Shown here piece by piece: positions 18,218-29,317 of a stretch of DNA of 64,000 bases. Location of the stretch: assembly GCA_900318955.1 (NCBI GenBank), contig ONMJ01000007.1:26332-90331 (forward strand), read 5' to 3'. Every line of letters begins with the position of its first letter. The first letter of the stretch is position 1. The notes beneath the pieces are model-generated. The model was not told the DNA's origin, searched no databases, and saw only the letters and a list, made by a program, of their open reading frames with translations. Both the position numbers and the translations under genes were made by a program. The DNA comes from an uncultured Bacteroidales bacterium. Lineage in GTDB: Bacteria > Bacteroidota > Bacteroidia > Bacteroidales > UBA932.

Positions 18218-18916
18218 ATGATTATACCTGACATTATAATTGCCGTTGACGGCTTTTCTTCCACAGGGAAGAGCACATTCGCCAAAATGGTGGCGAAAGA
18301 ATTCTCATTCCTCTACCTTGACTCAGGAGCCATGTACCGTGGAGTGACCCTTTATGCACTCGAAAACGGGATGATCGATTCCGAAGGGAAAATCGACGAG
18401 AAGTCTCTGAAAGCTTGTATCGACTCCCTGGATCTCCATTTCAGAAATATTGACGGGGCCACGAAAACCTTCCTCGGCGACCGCTGCATCGAAGGCGAGA
18501 TCCGCACCCTCGCGGTATCGAGCCACGTCAGCCCTGTTTCCGCTATTCCTTTTGTCAGAAACTATGTTGACGACAGGCTCCACCGCTTCAGCGAGGGAGG
18601 AAGGGTCATAATGGACGGCAGGGACATCGGAACGACCGTTTTCCCGGATGCGGAGCTCAAGATCTTCATGACAGCCGACACCCAGGTAAGGGCCCAAAGG
18701 CGATATGACGAGATGGTTGCAAAAGGAGAGACCCCTTCCTTCGAAGATGTCCTCAAAAATCTCCAGGAAAGGGACTATATCGATTCCCACCGAGAGGTCT
18801 CCCCTCTCTCGAGAGCCGAGGACGCCTATGTGATGGACAACACGGAAATGACTATGCATGAGGAACTTGTATGGATTACCGGATTGATCCAAGGCAAGTT
18901 CGGAATTCTGGAATGA
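18218..18916 (+). CDS. cmk: Cytidylate kinase
   Basis: 232 aa. It phosphorylates CMP and dCMP. P-loop DGFSSTGKSTFAKMVAKEF at 8-26, LDSGAMYRGVTLYAL (substrate loop), GRDIGTTVFPDAELKIFMTA and AQRRYDEM (lid). Length is typical. The stop overlaps the ispH start in an ATGA arrangement. Divergent from the NtrX-like gene with 77 nt between starts. Confidence 0.95.
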   Translation: MIIPDIIIAVDGFSSTGKSTFAKMVAKEFSFLYLDSGAMYRGVTLYALENGMIDSEGKIDEKSLKACIDSLDLHFRNIDGATKTFLGDRCIEGEIRTLAVSSHVSPVSAIPFVRNYVDDRLHRFSEGGRVIMDGRDIGTTVFPDAELKIFMTADTQVRAQRRYDEMVAKGETPSFEDVLKNLQERDYIDSHREVSPLSRAEDAYVMDNTEMTMHEELVWITGLIQGKFGILE

Positions 18917-19794
18917 GGAGGGTCGAAATCGATAGCGGATCCGGCTTCTGCGGAGGAGTAATCAGGGCTATCGGCCGCGCCGAAAAGTTTCTTGAAGGCG
19001 GCGGTCCGCTCTATTCCCTCGGGGCCATTGTCCATAATGAAGCTGAGCTCGAGAGGCTCGGGGCAAAAGGCCTTTTCACCGTTGAGAAAGGAGATATTGA
19101 AAAACTTCCCGAAGGAGCGACCTTATTCATAAGAGCCCATGGGGAGCCGCCTGATACATATAAGACGGCCTCTTCGCTCGGTCTCAAAGTCATTGATTGC
19201 ACTTGTCCGGTAGTACTCAAACTCCAAAAAAGCATAAGGGAGGCTTATTCCCGCCTTCATAGCGGCGGAGGCGAAGGAAATCTTATTATCTTCGGGAAAA
19301 TAGGCCATGCCGAGGTCCTTGGCCTCCTTGGTCAGGTTGATGGAGACGCCGTCGTCATTGAGAATCTTCAGATGCTGGAGGATGCCCTTGCTTCCGGGCT
19401 GATCAACCCCGAGGTCCCAATGGAAATATTCTCGCAGACAACCAAAAGTCCCTCTGAGTATGAAGAGATTTGCAGGAGACTTTCTTCAATCGCCCGCTGC
19501 GGTCTCGAGGTGCACGAAACTATCTGCTCCCAGGTTGCCAACCGTCACAAAAACCTCTCCGACTTTGCCGGAAGTCACGATGTAATAATCTTTGTTTCAG
19601 GTCGTTCCAGCTCCAACGGCAAGGTTCTCTTCGACCTTTGCCGCTCAGTCAATCCAAGAAGCTACCATATAGTACAGCCCTCTGAAATCGACCCTTCTTG
19701 GCTCAATCCCGAGGACTCTGTAGGTGTATGCGGGGCGACCTCTACTCCGAAGTGGCTTCTGGAGTCTGTGGCGGAATCGATTCAGCGGCTTTAG
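18913..19794 (+). CDS. ispH: 4-hydroxy-3-methylbut-2-enyl diphosphate reductase
   Basis: 293 aa from ATG 18913 ([16 protein letters not shown]), overlapping the cmk stop by 4 nt; an earlier in-frame ATG at 18871 lies inside cmk. Last step of the MEP isoprenoid pathway, using a 4Fe-4S cluster. Cluster cysteines are seen in GFCGGV, DCTCPVV and [19 protein letters not shown] and the TTKSPSEY segment are also present. The last 53 nt overlap the 3' end of lptB on the other strand. Confidence 0.94.
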   Translation: MRRVEIDSGSGFCGGVIRAIGRAEKFLEGGGPLYSLGAIVHNEAELERLGAKGLFTVEKGDIEKLPEGATLFIRAHGEPPDTYKTASSLGLKVIDCTCPVVLKLQKSIREAYSRLHSGGGEGNLIIFGKIGHAEVLGLLGQVDGDAVVIENLQMLEDALASGLINPEVPMEIFSQTTKSPSEYEEICRRLSSIARCGLEVHETICSQVANRHKNLSDFAGSHDVIIFVSGRSSSNGKVLFDLCRSVNPRSYHIVQPSEIDPSWLNPEDSVGVCGATSTPKWLLESVAESIQRL

Positions 19795-20599
19795 CAGCCT
19801 CCTCGGCAGCTTTAGCCCTTTGCTGCTCCTCAACTTCCTTTCTTGCACGCTCTACAGATTTGGAGCGTTTCAGGATAAAGCCTGAGCCAAGATACTTTGT
19901 GCGGACATCCTCGTCTGCTGCAAGCTGTTCCGGGGTGCCTTCCTGGAGAATCGTACCCTCATAAAGAAGGTAAGCACGGTCTGTGATAGCCAGGGTCTCG
20001 CCTACGTTATGGTCAGTGATAATGACGCCGATATTGCGGTATTTGAGCTTGGCGATGATGTACTGGATATCCTCGACTGCAATCGGGTCGACTCCTGCGA
20101 ACGGCTCATCCAAAAGAATGAATTTCGGATCGACGGCAAGGGCGCGGGCAATCTCGCAGCGTCGCCTCTCTCCTCCTGAAAGCTGGATTCCCTTGCTCTT
20201 TCGAACCTTTGAGAGGTTGAACTCGTCTATAAGCTGTTCAAGTCTTGCCTTTCTCTCATCTTTTGTCATCCCTCGGGTCGCCATAGACATCTCCATGACA
20301 GACATAATGTTGTCCTCGACAGACATCTTCCTGAAAACCGATGCCTCCTGGGGGAGATACCCCACTCCCTTCTGGGCCCTCTCGTACATAGGCAGTTTGG
20401 TGATTTCCTCATCGTCAAGGAAGATTTGTCCTTCGTTCGGAACCACCTGACCTGTAATCATATAGAAACTCGTCGTCTTGCCGGCTCCATTGGGGCCGAG
20501 GAATCCTACAATCTCTCCCTGGTTGACTTCCATGGAGACTCCTTTAACCACGGTGCGGATGCCGTATTTCTTGACGAGATTTGTGCAATGGAGCTTCAT
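19742..20599 (-). CDS. lptB: LPS export ABC transporter ATPase LptB, with C-terminal extension
   Basis: 285 aa. Powers lipopolysaccharide transport with LptFG. Walker [10 protein letters not shown] near 35, signature [16 protein letters not shown], Walker [16 protein letters not shown] and the H-loop IITDHNV. The core ends near residue 240; a tail of about 45 residues, rich in Ala, Glu and Lys ([18 protein letters not shown]) and Pro, is additional. It begins 1 nt after the dnaX stop. The tail-coding part is what overlaps ispH on the opposite strand. Confidence 0.94.
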   Translation of the reverse strand: MKLHCTNLVKKYGIRTVVKGVSMEVNQGEIVGFLGPNGAGKTTSFYMITGQVVPNEGQIFLDDEEITKLPMYERAQKGVGYLPQEASVFRKMSVEDNIMSVMEMSMATRGMTKDERKARLEQLIDEFNLSKVRKSKGIQLSGGERRRCEIARALAVDPKFILLDEPFAGVDPIAVEDIQYIIAKLKYRNIGVIITDHNVGETLAITDRAYLLYEGTILQEGTPEQLAADEDVRTKYLGSGFILKRSKSVERARKEVEEQQRAKAAEEAAKAAESIPPQTPEATSE

Positions 20600-20600
20600 A

Positions 20601-22349
20601 TCACTTAGTGTTCAGTCCGAACTCCACAACCAGGTTTCGGACATTTTCGTTTTTGGACATTAAATCTTTGGCCTGGTCTTCAGGCATGTACGGGGTCTTC
20701 TCCTTCCCTCCCTCATCGGCTATGACATCGACTACAATCTTGAGCGTACGGACCCCGGTCAGACGGATAAGGTTTCCTTCCAATTCATGGAGGAATTTAG
20801 TCTCTATCCACTGTTTCTGAGCATCATTATGGACATAGAAATCTACAATCCAGGCGCCGTCAGAGGCCTTTATTTCCTTCTTTGCGCTGGAGATAAGGTT
20901 TGCAAGTCGCGGACGAGAAGCATAGTTCTCTGAGAGTTTGGTGCAGGCTTCGGAAAGCAGTTCATCGGTAAGGGACACTTCCTTTGCCTCTGGAGCCTTC
21001 TCTTCTTCGACCTCTACTTTCTTTTCTTCCATCAAAGCGTCTATGGAAACACCCTTTGAGGCCCTTCTGCGAGTCTTTACAGGAGCTTCGGGCTCAGCTG
21101 CCTGAGCCTCGGGAATCTTCGGAGCATCCGGAACTTTCGGTGCGTCGGGAGCCTTTGGTGCCGCCGATGTCCTCGGCGCGTCCGGAGCCTTCGCCGAAGG
21201 GGCAGGGACCGAAAGGGCAGGGGCCGCCGCTTTCAGAGGCGTCTCAGCCGCAGGAGCGGAGAGAAGGAAACTGAGCTTCATCAGGGCGAACTCGATATGG
21301 AGACGGGGATTAGTCGCCGCCTTATAACCGGATTCGCAGGCAGTAGTAACCGCAAGGGCATCATAGAGGAATTTCAATGGGCATCTCTCCGCCTGCTCCT
21401 TATACTTTATTTTCAGGGATTCAGGAAGCTCAAGGAGAGAGTCCAATCCGGCGCTTTTGGCTACCACAAGGTCTCTCAGATGGGAGCTCAGGGCTCCAAT
21501 GAAATGGAGGGCATTGAATCCCTTGGACAGCACCTCGTCAAAGGTCAAGAGGGCCTTGGGATAGTCTCCGGCGAGGAAATTGTCTACCAGGGAGAAACTG
21601 TATTCATAGTCGAGCACATTGAGGTTCCTTATGACCTCCGAGTACCTGACATCCGTCCCGCAGAATGCTACAGTCTGGTCGAAGATAGTGAGGGCGTCCC
21701 TCATCGCTCCGTCTGCCTTCATGGCGATTACATGGAGGGACTCGTCATCAATCTTCACCCCTTCCTTATCAGCGATAGTCCGGAGATTCCTAACCATGTC
21801 GGGAATCGAGATACGGTTGAAATCGTATGTCTGGCAACGGGAAAGAATAGTAGGGAGAATCTTGTGCTTCTCGGTAGTGGCGAGGATGAAAATCGCATGG
21901 GACGGCGGCTCTTCAAGAGTCTTCAGGAAGGCATTGAATGCCGAGGAAGAGAGCATATGGACCTCGTCTATGATATAGACGCTGTATTTCCCTACCTGCG
22001 GAGGTATCTGGACCTGCTCCATCAGTGCCTTGATGTCATCGACGCTGTTGTTTGACGCCGCATCCATCTCATGGATGCAATATGACCTCCCTTCCTGGAA
22101 GGAAACGCAGGACTCGCAGTGGCCGCAGGGCTCCATATCCGGTCCCGGGGAAGAACAGTTGATCATCTTGGCGAAGATACGGGCTGTCGTTGTCTTCCCG
22201 ACTCCTCTCGGTCCGGCAAAAAGGTATGCATGGGCAAGCTGTCCCCTCTTGATAGAGTTGGACAGGGTCCTTGCTATATTGTCCTGGCCGATAAGCGTCT
22301 CGAAGGAGTCCGGCCTGTACTTCCTCGCAGATACGATATACTGACTCAT
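20601..22349 (-). CDS. dnaX: DNA polymerase III subunit gamma/tau
   Basis: 582 aa. Clamp-loader ATPase: [16 protein letters not shown] near 46, zinc site formed by Cys residues in [38 protein letters not shown] and SRC ([11 protein letters not shown]). A Pro/Ala-rich linker (about 370-430, [15 protein letters not shown]) precedes the C-terminal tau region. No A-AAA-AAG type slippery site was noticed, so I see no signal for programmed frameshifting to gamma. lptB follows directly. Confidence 0.95.
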   Translation of the reverse strand: MSQYIVSARKYRPDSFETLIGQDNIARTLSNSIKRGQLAHAYLFAGPRGVGKTTTARIFAKMINCSSPGPDMEPCGHCESCVSFQEGRSYCIHEMDAASNNSVDDIKALMEQVQIPPQVGKYSVYIIDEVHMLSSSAFNAFLKTLEEPPSHAIFILATTEKHKILPTILSRCQTYDFNRISIPDMVRNLRTIADKEGVKIDDESLHVIAMKADGAMRDALTIFDQTVAFCGTDVRYSEVIRNLNVLDYEYSFSLVDNFLAGDYPKALLTFDEVLSKGFNALHFIGALSSHLRDLVVAKSAGLDSLLELPESLKIKYKEQAERCPLKFLYDALAVTTACESGYKAATNPRLHIEFALMKLSFLLSAPAAETPLKAAAPALSVPAPSAKAPDAPRTSAAPKAPDAPKVPDAPKIPEAQAAEPEAPVKTRRRASKGVSIDALMEEKKVEVEEEKAPEAKEVSLTDELLSEACTKLSENYASRPRLANLISSAKKEIKASDGAWIVDFYVHNDAQKQWIETKFLHELEGNLIRLTGVRTLKIVVDVIADEGGKEKTPYMPEDQAKDLMSKNENVRNLVVEFGLNTK

Positions 22350-22355
22350 AGTCTA

Positions 22356-22363
22356 CAAATATA
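22356..22363 (-). promoter_or_regulatory. Candidate -7 element for dnaX-lptB
   Basis: Minus strand TATATTTG only 6 nt before the dnaX ATG, so the transcript would be almost leaderless. No -33 match seen. Confidence 0.5.
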
Positions 22364-22434
22364 ACAATTCCGTCGGGATTTTCATCCATTTTGTGTTGTA
22401 GACCAGAAAAAAATAGCTTTACGCATAACTTTTG

Positions 22435-22442
22435 TATATTTG
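22435..22442 (+). promoter_or_regulatory. Candidate -7 element for the 22453 gene cluster
   Basis: TATATTTG, 10 nt before the ATG at 22453. Divergent to the identical element of dnaX. Confidence 0.5.
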
Positions 22443-22452
22443 CATTTGGATT

Positions 22453-23268
22453 ATGAAAAAGATATTATTGACGCTCATAGCAGCAGCCCTTTGCCTGGTC
22501 GCGGCCGGTCAGGCAAGAATAACGACAAAGAGTTACAGACTCTCAGACTTTACCGAAAGGATAACAAAAGTGGTCCTCCCGGGGAACGACATTATGGACA
22601 CTTCCATAAAGCAGGCAGTCCTCGACGGCTGGAGGATATCTCCCTTCGAGTTCTGCACCACCGAAGAATTCAAGACGCTTAAGAAATCGTCCAAATACTA
22701 TTTCCTCCTTGTCAGCAACGCCGACGTGAGCTACCTGACCATCACAAGAGGAGGCTCCGAGGAAGGCATCGGCTCTGAAGAGATTGTATCCATTCCCCTT
22801 GGAGACGGAGACAATTTCTTCGGACGCGAGAGAGTTTTCCTGCCGGCAATGGTAGAGATTCTCCAGGATTATATCCTAAAGGCGATGGAAAAAGAGAAAG
22901 ACAGCTATGCAGGGCTCTCCATCTACAACTCAAACTACCGCAAAGACGGAAGGCTCAAAAGAATATGCTTCTCGGAAGATGATCTTTCTTCCGATGTCGA
23001 CATGGCTGCAAAGCAAAAGCTTTTCGATGAAGACATGTTCGTATCCACCGAAGAAGAAGCTGACAGCATCTTCAACGCCGCCACTTTCAATACTCTGGTA
23101 AGCTACGTAGTTGCCCCTGCCGAGCCGAAGAAGGGCGATACTTGCTATAAAATGCTCATCGACGCATCGACATTGAGGCTATTTTGGATAAAAAAACATA
23201 AAATCTCCGGCGAAGGGGACGCCGGTTTCAGGAAAGAGGACCTGAGGGCCCTCTCGAGGGGAAGATAA
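22453..23268 (+). CDS. Exported protein of unknown function
   Basis: 271 aa from ATG 22453 (MKKILLTLIAAALCLVAAGQ, a signal peptide); a start at 22432 would run through the -7 element. I do not recognise the family. The mature protein is alpha/beta in character with KVVLPGNDIMDTSIKQAV, SKYYFLLVSNADVSYLTI and TFNTLVSYVVAP. No catalytic motif, lipobox or membrane segment is evident. The stop overlaps the ATG of the M16 peptidase by 1 nt (TAATG), so the two are translationally coupled, and an O-methyltransferase follows. Confidence 0.8.
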   Translation: MKKILLTLIAAALCLVAAGQARITTKSYRLSDFTERITKVVLPGNDIMDTSIKQAVLDGWRISPFEFCTTEEFKTLKKSSKYYFLLVSNADVSYLTITRGGSEEGIGSEEIVSIPLGDGDNFFGRERVFLPAMVEILQDYILKAMEKEKDSYAGLSIYNSNYRKDGRLKRICFSEDDLSSDVDMAAKQKLFDEDMFVSTEEEADSIFNAATFNTLVSYVVAPAEPKKGDTCYKMLIDASTLRLFWIKKHKISGEGDAGFRKEDLRALSRGR

Positions 23269-24497
23269 TGACGACAGGAACTTCTGATTGCGGACTAAAA
23301 TACGCGGTACTTAAAAGCGGAAATGCAGTTGCTTACTGCGCGCTTGGAATAAAATGCGGAACAAGGGATGAAGAGGGATTCCACAGCGGAATCGCCCATT
23401 TCACCGAACATACAATCTTCAGGGGCACCAAAAATAGAAGCGCCTCTGTAATAAACAATTACCTAGACCGTCTTGGAGGCGATCTCAATGCTTTTACCAA
23501 TAAGGAGGAGATTGTCATCCACTCGACCGTACTCAAGGAAGACCTCCCGAAGGCGGTCGGCCTTCTGATGGAACTGGCAACTTCTCCGACGTTCCCTGAG
23601 GATGAGATAGAGACGGAACGCGGAGTAGTTATCGACGAGATTATTTCCTACAAGGATAGTCCTTCGGACGATGTCTACGACCGCTTCGAGGAGGAGTTTT
23701 TTAAAGGCCATCCCCTCGGAAAGCCTATACTTGGGACAACAGCTTCAGTCAAGAAAATAACATCTGAAGAGCTCCGGAAGTTTGTCGCAGAGAAATTCAT
23801 ACCTTCGAGAATGGTGCTTACTGTTGTTTCTCCCGATGAAGAAAAGAAGACCGAGAGACTTGTCAAGAGGCTGATAGACAAGTACTTCTCCAGCTCATCG
23901 GAGACTGCGACAGAGGAAAGAATACTTTCTCTTCCTTCAAATCCGGTCTTTTTCAAAAAACTGGAGAAACACAACCACGAAGTCAACGCAGTGATTGGCA
24001 GCTCGGCTCCTTCCCTTTATGATGGAAAAGACAGGATAAGTACGGTTCTTCTTGCAAACATTCTCGGAGGTCCGGCCTCCAATTCTCTTCTGAACAGTGA
24101 GCTCCGTGAAAAAAACGGATGGGTATACGGAGTCGAGTGCAACTATACCCAATATGCCGATTCCGGACTTTTCACAATCTCTTTCGGCTGCGACAGGCCC
24201 AATCTCGACAACTGTCTTGGGGCAATCAAAAGAATCATTAAAAACCTCAGAGAAAAGCCCTTGTCGGAAGCCAAACTCAAGGCAGCTAAAAAACAGCTCA
24301 TCGCACAGCTTTCTGTAGCCTCGGAAAGCGGAGAAGCCAAATGCCTTTCAATGGGAAAAAGCCTCCTTGCTTTCGGTAAGATCAACTCCGATAAAGAAAA
24401 CCGGGCAGAAATTGAAAGTGTCACTTCTGATGACATACTGGAAATGGCCGGGAGGATTCTTGCAGAAGATCATCTCTCAACACTCATTTACCTATGA
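23268..24497 (+). CDS. M16 (pitrilysin/insulinase) family zinc peptidase
   Basis: 409 aa. The inverted zinc motif HFTEH is at 44-48, with the downstream Glu in ERGVVIDEI and the R/Y substrate segment (GWVYGVECNYTQYADSGLF) in the second half. No signal peptide is seen, so a cytoplasmic location is likely unless unconventional. Size matches single-chain processing-peptidase-like members. It is coupled to the exported unknown protein upstream and overlaps the O-methyltransferase by 4 nt. Confidence 0.93.
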   Translation: MTTGTSDCGLKYAVLKSGNAVAYCALGIKCGTRDEEGFHSGIAHFTEHTIFRGTKNRSASVINNYLDRLGGDLNAFTNKEEIVIHSTVLKEDLPKAVGLLMELATSPTFPEDEIETERGVVIDEIISYKDSPSDDVYDRFEEEFFKGHPLGKPILGTTASVKKITSEELRKFVAEKFIPSRMVLTVVSPDEEKKTERLVKRLIDKYFSSSSETATEERILSLPSNPVFFKKLEKHNHEVNAVIGSSAPSLYDGKDRISTVLLANILGGPASNSLLNSELREKNGWVYGVECNYTQYADSGLFTISFGCDRPNLDNCLGAIKRIIKNLREKPLSEAKLKAAKKQLIAQLSVASESGEAKCLSMGKSLLAFGKINSDKENRAEIESVTSDDILEMAGRILAEDHLSTLIYL

Positions 24498-25123
24498 CGC
24501 CGGAAGAAAAATACATCAGGGACCACTCCACAGCAGAAACCGACGCACTTAAATGGGTCGATAGGGAAACCCACCTGAAGACTATCTATCCCCAGATGCT
24601 TTCCGGTCCGGTCCAGGGACGCCTTCTTACCATGATTGCCGAGATGATCTCCGCCACGAGAGTCCTTGAAATAGGGACATTTACCGGCTATTCGACTATT
24701 TGTCTTGCTTACGGGCTTGCCGAGGGCGGCCACATTGACGCCCTTGAGATCAATGACGAGCTAGAAGACATTATCCGTGAAGGATGGGGCCGTGCCGGAG
24801 TGAGCGAAAAGATTACCCTCCACATAGGAGATGCAAAAGAAACCCTGAAGAGTCTTGAGGGCCCATACGACCTCGTTTTCATGGATGCCAATAAGAGAGA
24901 ATACTGCGACTACTATGAGCTCGTAATGCCCCTGCTGAGGAAAGGAGGCATTATACTCGCCGACGACATCCTATGGGACGGAAAACTATTCGAGAATCCG
25001 GTCCCGAGGGACGCTCAGACTCAGGGTATCGCCCGCTTCAACGACATGGTAGCAGAAGACAAAAGAGTGGAAGTAGTAATACTCCCACTCCGTGACGGAC
25101 TTTCGATAATCAGAAAGAAGTAA
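24494..25123 (+). CDS. SAM-dependent O-methyltransferase (class I, COMT-like)
   Basis: 209 aa. SAM-binding motif VLEIGTFTGYSTICLA near residue 56, DALEINDELE, and LVFMDANKREYCDYYELVMPLL, which carries the metal-binding Asp of the cation-dependent catechol-type family, then GGIILADDILWDG. Substrate unknown. It overlaps the peptidase gene by ATGA and ends 8 nt from the convergent metG stop. Confidence 0.92.
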   Translation: MTPEEKYIRDHSTAETDALKWVDRETHLKTIYPQMLSGPVQGRLLTMIAEMISATRVLEIGTFTGYSTICLAYGLAEGGHIDALEINDELEDIIREGWGRAGVSEKITLHIGDAKETLKSLEGPYDLVFMDANKREYCDYYELVMPLLRKGGIILADDILWDGKLFENPVPRDAQTQGIARFNDMVAEDKRVEVVILPLRDGLSIIRKK

Positions 25124-25131
25124 ACGACCCG

Positions 25132-27324
25132 CTAACCTACTGTAGCGCCGTTATGAAGGGCTTCTTCGGGAGTGACGATTCTCATCTTTCCGTCGCCCTG
25201 GCGAGCCATCAGGATCATTCCCCGGGACTCGATTCCCCTGATTGTACGAGGGGCAAGATTGGCAAGAATCACAATCTGCTTTCCGACCATTTGCTCAGGA
25301 GTATAGAATTCGGCAATGCCTGAAACAATCGTCCTTTCGTCTATGCCGGTATCAATCCTGAGTTTCAGCAGCTTGTCTGTCTTTGGAACCCTTTCAGCCT
25401 CGAGGACAGTTGCTGTACGGATATCCATCCTGCCGAAATCATCAAAGGTCACTTCCTCTTTCTGAGGTTCGACTTTCTTTGCCGCTTCCTCTGCCTCTTT
25501 AGCCTTTGCAGCAGCCTCGTTTGCCTTTTTAATTGCTTCGAGACGGGCTATCTGGGCATCGACCACGCTGTCTTCCATCTTCTGGAAGAGGAGCTCTGAC
25601 TCTCCGAGTTTATGGCCGGGAGCGAGAATTTCGCTTGCTCCGAGCATATTCCATGTAAGAAGAGGAATACCGGGAACGACAAGCATCTTTCCGAAGGGAC
25701 GTGTATGAACGGCCTTGCCTTCGCCGGGTTTGAAGAAGTTCTCTGTTGGAGCACCTTCTCCGGAGCGATGGTCCTGACCGGCATCTATTGCGACGCGAAG
25801 AATCTTACGAAGCTTTTCGGCCGAGAACGGTGTAAACGGCTCGAATGCAATCGCAAGGTCTGCGCAGATCTGGAGGCAAGTATAAAGGATCGAAGCTGTA
25901 CGGTCCATATCGGTCTTCGCAACCTTCCACGGCTCGGCATCGGAAATATACTTATTGCCGATACGGGCTATGTTCATCGCCTCCTTGAGGGCCTCGCGGA
26001 AATGGTAGGTCTCTATATACTTTTCGAGAGCTTCCTTGCAGGGAACAATCTCAGCAAGAGTCTCTGAATCAATTGGTTCCGGCTTTAGATTTTGAGGTAC
26101 AACTCCCCCGAAATACTTCTGGGTCAGGACGACGGCGCGGTTGACGAAGTTACCGAAGATCGCGACGAGTTCGCTGTTGTTTCTCTGCTGGAAATCTTTC
26201 CATGTAAAGTCATTATCCTTGGTCTCGGGAGCATTGGCGCAGAGGACATATCGCAGGACATCCTCCTGACCGGGGAACTGCTCCTCGAACTCATTGACCC
26301 ATACTGCCCAGTTGCGGGAAGTAGATATCTTATCCCCTTCGAGATTGAGGAACTCATTTGAAGGTACATTGTCCGGAAGAATATAATCTCCATAGGCTTT
26401 CAGCATCGAAGGGAAAACGATGCAGTGGAAGACGATATTATCCTTCCCAATGAAATGGACAAGGCGGGTATCCTTCCCCTTCCACCACTTCTCCCATGAC
26501 TCCGGGAGAAGTTCCTTGGTATTGGAAATATAACCGATAGGGGCATCGAACCATACGTAAAGTACCTTACCTTCAGCTCCTTCCACAGGCACCGGCACTC
26601 CCCAGTCGAGGTCTCGGCTGACGGCGCGGGGCTGGAGACCATTGTCGAGCCAGCTCTTGCACTGGCCGTAGACATTGCTCTTCCACTCCTTGTGATCTTC
26701 GAGTATCCACTCGCGAAGCCATGGCTCATACTTATCAAGCGGAAGGTACCAATGAGTTGTATCCCTCTTCTCAAGGGTGCCTCCGCTGAGGCGGGAATGG
26801 GGATCGATCAACTCTTCCGGGCTCAGGGTGCTTCCGCATTTCTCGCACTGGTCGCCATAGGCATGAGGATTGCCGCATTTCGGGCATGTTCCCTCGATAT
26901 ACCTATCTGCAAGGAAGGTCTTTGCCTCTACGTCATAATACTGGCTGGAGGTCTTTGTAATGAACTTTCCTTCATCGTAGAGCTTCCTGAAGAATGCCGA
27001 GGAATGCTCCTCATGGACCTTGGAACTTGTCCTCGAATAGATATCGAAATTGATTCCGAGGCCGGAGAAGGCGTCCTTCATGATCTTGTGGTACTTGTCA
27101 ACGATGTCCTGAGGGGTCACTCCCTGCTCCCTCGCCTTGATTGTAATCGGCACTCCATGCTCATCGGAGCCGCATACGAAGACCACGTCCTCTCCGCGGA
27201 GACGCAGATATCTCACATAGATATCTCCAGGGATATAAGCGCCCGCGAGATGGCCGATATGAATAGGGCCGTTGGCATACGGCAGCGCGCATGTTACAAG
27301 TGTTCTGTTGAATTTTTTTGACAT
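25132..27324 (-). CDS. metG: Methionyl-tRNA synthetase
   Basis: 730 aa. Class I synthetase with [20 protein letters not shown] (HIGH motif), a zinc knuckle [18 protein letters not shown], and a KMSKS-equivalent DKISTSRNW. The C-terminal EMAP-II-like tRNA-binding domain (about 625-730; [32 protein letters not shown]) is linked by an Ala/Glu/Lys-rich stretch. It starts 4 nt after the dnaG stop and is therefore in the same transcript. Confidence 0.97.
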   Translation of the reverse strand: MSKKFNRTLVTCALPYANGPIHIGHLAGAYIPGDIYVRYLRLRGEDVVFVCGSDEHGVPITIKAREQGVTPQDIVDKYHKIMKDAFSGLGINFDIYSRTSSKVHEEHSSAFFRKLYDEGKFITKTSSQYYDVEAKTFLADRYIEGTCPKCGNPHAYGDQCEKCGSTLSPEELIDPHSRLSGGTLEKRDTTHWYLPLDKYEPWLREWILEDHKEWKSNVYGQCKSWLDNGLQPRAVSRDLDWGVPVPVEGAEGKVLYVWFDAPIGYISNTKELLPESWEKWWKGKDTRLVHFIGKDNIVFHCIVFPSMLKAYGDYILPDNVPSNEFLNLEGDKISTSRNWAVWVNEFEEQFPGQEDVLRYVLCANAPETKDNDFTWKDFQQRNNSELVAIFGNFVNRAVVLTQKYFGGVVPQNLKPEPIDSETLAEIVPCKEALEKYIETYHFREALKEAMNIARIGNKYISDAEPWKVAKTDMDRTASILYTCLQICADLAIAFEPFTPFSAEKLRKILRVAIDAGQDHRSGEGAPTENFFKPGEGKAVHTRPFGKMLVVPGIPLLTWNMLGASEILAPGHKLGESELLFQKMEDSVVDAQIARLEAIKKANEAAAKAKEAEEAAKKVEPQKEEVTFDDFGRMDIRTATVLEAERVPKTDKLLKLRIDTGIDERTIVSGIAEFYTPEQMVGKQIVILANLAPRTIRGIESRGMILMARQGDGKMRIVTPEEALHNGATVG

Positions 27325-27328
27325 ATTA

Positions 27329-29317
27329 TTAGTTTTCTTTTTCTCTTCCCAGTATCTGATTGATTTTCAATTTTTTCGCGGTGACGTCCGAGAGGCGGCG
27401 AAGAAGCTCAGCCTGCTCATCGGGAGAAGCTTTTGCTAGCTGGCGGAGGATCTCGTTCTGCTCAACTTGCTTCTGCTTGTCCTGGTAGACCAGAATAGCC
27501 CGAGGGACATAAGAGACAAGCCACGAAGCTCTGGTAGTCAACGACCTTGAGAAGTCTTTTACAGAGAGATTGTATTTTTCAACGGAAAGCTCCGCTACAA
27601 CAAAAGCTATTGTCCTGTCAGGATCGTCGAGTAGCTTTTTTATAATATGGTCCTGCTCCTCTCCTTCGTCGTATAGGATGAAATAAGCGTCATAGACCTT
27701 TCGGTAGATTTCGTTAGCGAAAGGAACCCCGTCTAGCGAGTTATCTATGAATTCAGCGACAGACGTAGTCTCATCCTCCCGGTAAAAAGGCGAGTCGCTA
27801 GGGAACTGAAGAGGTGAGGTCCCATCCTGTAGAATGAAGGTCAGAAGCTCTTTCTCGCTTGCTCCGAGTATATGATCGGTCTCCATAAGAGAGAGGGTCG
27901 TAGGAGTCGCAGCAACAACTTGTGGCTGAGGCGTTTCCGAAGGCGATTCTGGCCGCGCCGGCTCATACCTCTCGCGATTTCTTGCCCTGTCGGCCTCTGC
28001 TTTTTCTTCAATGAGGGCTTTCTCTCTTGTAGACCTTATCCTGGCAAAGAGGATATCGGATTCAATCTTGAATTTAGCCGCGCAGCTGTCCACATAGACT
28101 GAGCGCTTGACCATGTCAGGAATCACCGAGATCGTATCTGCGATCTCATTGATTATATTCGCCTTCTTGAGAGGGTCGTCGCCTGCATCCCCGAGAAGAA
28201 GGTCCGTCTTGAATCCGATAAAATCCTGCTCATGCGAGGCGATAAACTGCTGCACCTGATCGAGGGTATGTTTTCTAGAGAATGAATCCGGGTCGTCCCC
28301 GTCGGGAAGAAGAACTATTTTAACATTCATTCCCTCCTTGAGGACCATGTCTATTCCTCTCAAGGCAGCATGGATTCCGGCCGAGTCTCCATCATACATT
28401 ATCGTCACATTGTCGGTGAACCGCTTCATCAGGCGAATCTGCTCGACTGTGAGAGATGTGCCACTGGAGGCCACTGTATTGGTGATCCCTATCTGGTGCA
28501 TGGAGAGCACATCGAGATATCCCTCTACCAGATAGACCTTATCTTGCTTTGAAATCTCACTCTTGGCGAAATAGATTCCATATAGGGAACGCGACTTGAC
28601 ATAAATCTCCGACTCCTTGGAATTGACGTACTTGGCGACGGATTTATCGGTGACGAGGGTTCTTCCGCCGAAGGCGATGACTCTGCCGCTGACCGAATGG
28701 ATCGGGAACATCACCCTGTCCGAGAAACGGTCATAGAGGGAGCCATCCTCCCGCTGGGCGCAGAGGCCGGTCTCGAAAAGGTATTCGTCCTTATACCCCT
28801 CCTTCCTCGCTGCTTCGGTAAAGGCCTTATGGCCCTTTGGGGCCCATCCAAGCCCATATTTCTCGATGGTCTCATCCTCAAGACCCCTCGAACGGAAATA
28901 AGCGTAGCCGATGGAATGTCCCTCTTTTGTATTAAGCTGCTCCTTGAAAAACTTGCCGGCAAACTCGGAAACGAGCATGAGACTCTCATTCCTCTGCCTC
29001 GCAGCGAGAACCTCGGGAGTAAGATCTTCCTCAACTATTTCGATGCCATATTTTTTCGCAAGATAGCGAAGAGCTTCCACATAGGAGAGGTGCTCATATT
29101 CCATGATAAAACCCACAGCCGAGCCGGCTTTTCCGCAGCCGAAGCACTTGTAAATGCCTTTCGACGGGGTCACATAAAAGGACGGGGTCTTTTCGGAATG
29201 GAACGGACAGCATGCCACATAACTCCCGCCCCGGCGCTTCAGAGTCACGAAATCGCCGATGACGTCCTCGATCCTTGCGGTATCGAGTATGAGGTTCACT
29301 GTCTCCTGAGGTATCAT
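27329..29317 (-). CDS. dnaG: DNA primase
   Basis: 662 aa. N-terminal zinc ribbon [18 protein letters not shown] with CFGCG, the RNA polymerase core with [10 protein letters not shown], and a Toprim region with [14 protein letters not shown] and [15 protein letters not shown]. The C-terminal helicase-interacting region is divergent, as is usual. The start overlaps the stop of the small 95-aa membrane gene by 4 nt. Confidence 0.96.
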   Translation of the reverse strand: MIPQETVNLILDTARIEDVIGDFVTLKRRGGSYVACCPFHSEKTPSFYVTPSKGIYKCFGCGKAGSAVGFIMEYEHLSYVEALRYLAKKYGIEIVEEDLTPEVLAARQRNESLMLVSEFAGKFFKEQLNTKEGHSIGYAYFRSRGLEDETIEKYGLGWAPKGHKAFTEAARKEGYKDEYLFETGLCAQREDGSLYDRFSDRVMFPIHSVSGRVIAFGGRTLVTDKSVAKYVNSKESEIYVKSRSLYGIYFAKSEISKQDKVYLVEGYLDVLSMHQIGITNTVASSGTSLTVEQIRLMKRFTDNVTIMYDGDSAGIHAALRGIDMVLKEGMNVKIVLLPDGDDPDSFSRKHTLDQVQQFIASHEQDFIGFKTDLLLGDAGDDPLKKANIINEIADTISVIPDMVKRSVYVDSCAAKFKIESDILFARIRSTREKALIEEKAEADRARNRERYEPARPESPSETPQPQVVAATPTTLSLMETDHILGASEKELLTFILQDGTSPLQFPSDSPFYREDETTSVAEFIDNSLDGVPFANEIYRKVYDAYFILYDEGEEQDHIIKKLLDDPDRTIAFVVAELSVEKYNLSVKDFSRSLTTRASWLVSYVPRAILVYQDKQKQVEQNEILRQLAKASPDEQAELLRRLSDVTAKKLKINQILGREKEN

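Noticed and set aside
20601-22349. Programmed frameshift site in dnaX
   Set aside because: No A-AAA-AAG type heptamer with a following hairpin was seen at the end of the ATPase region.
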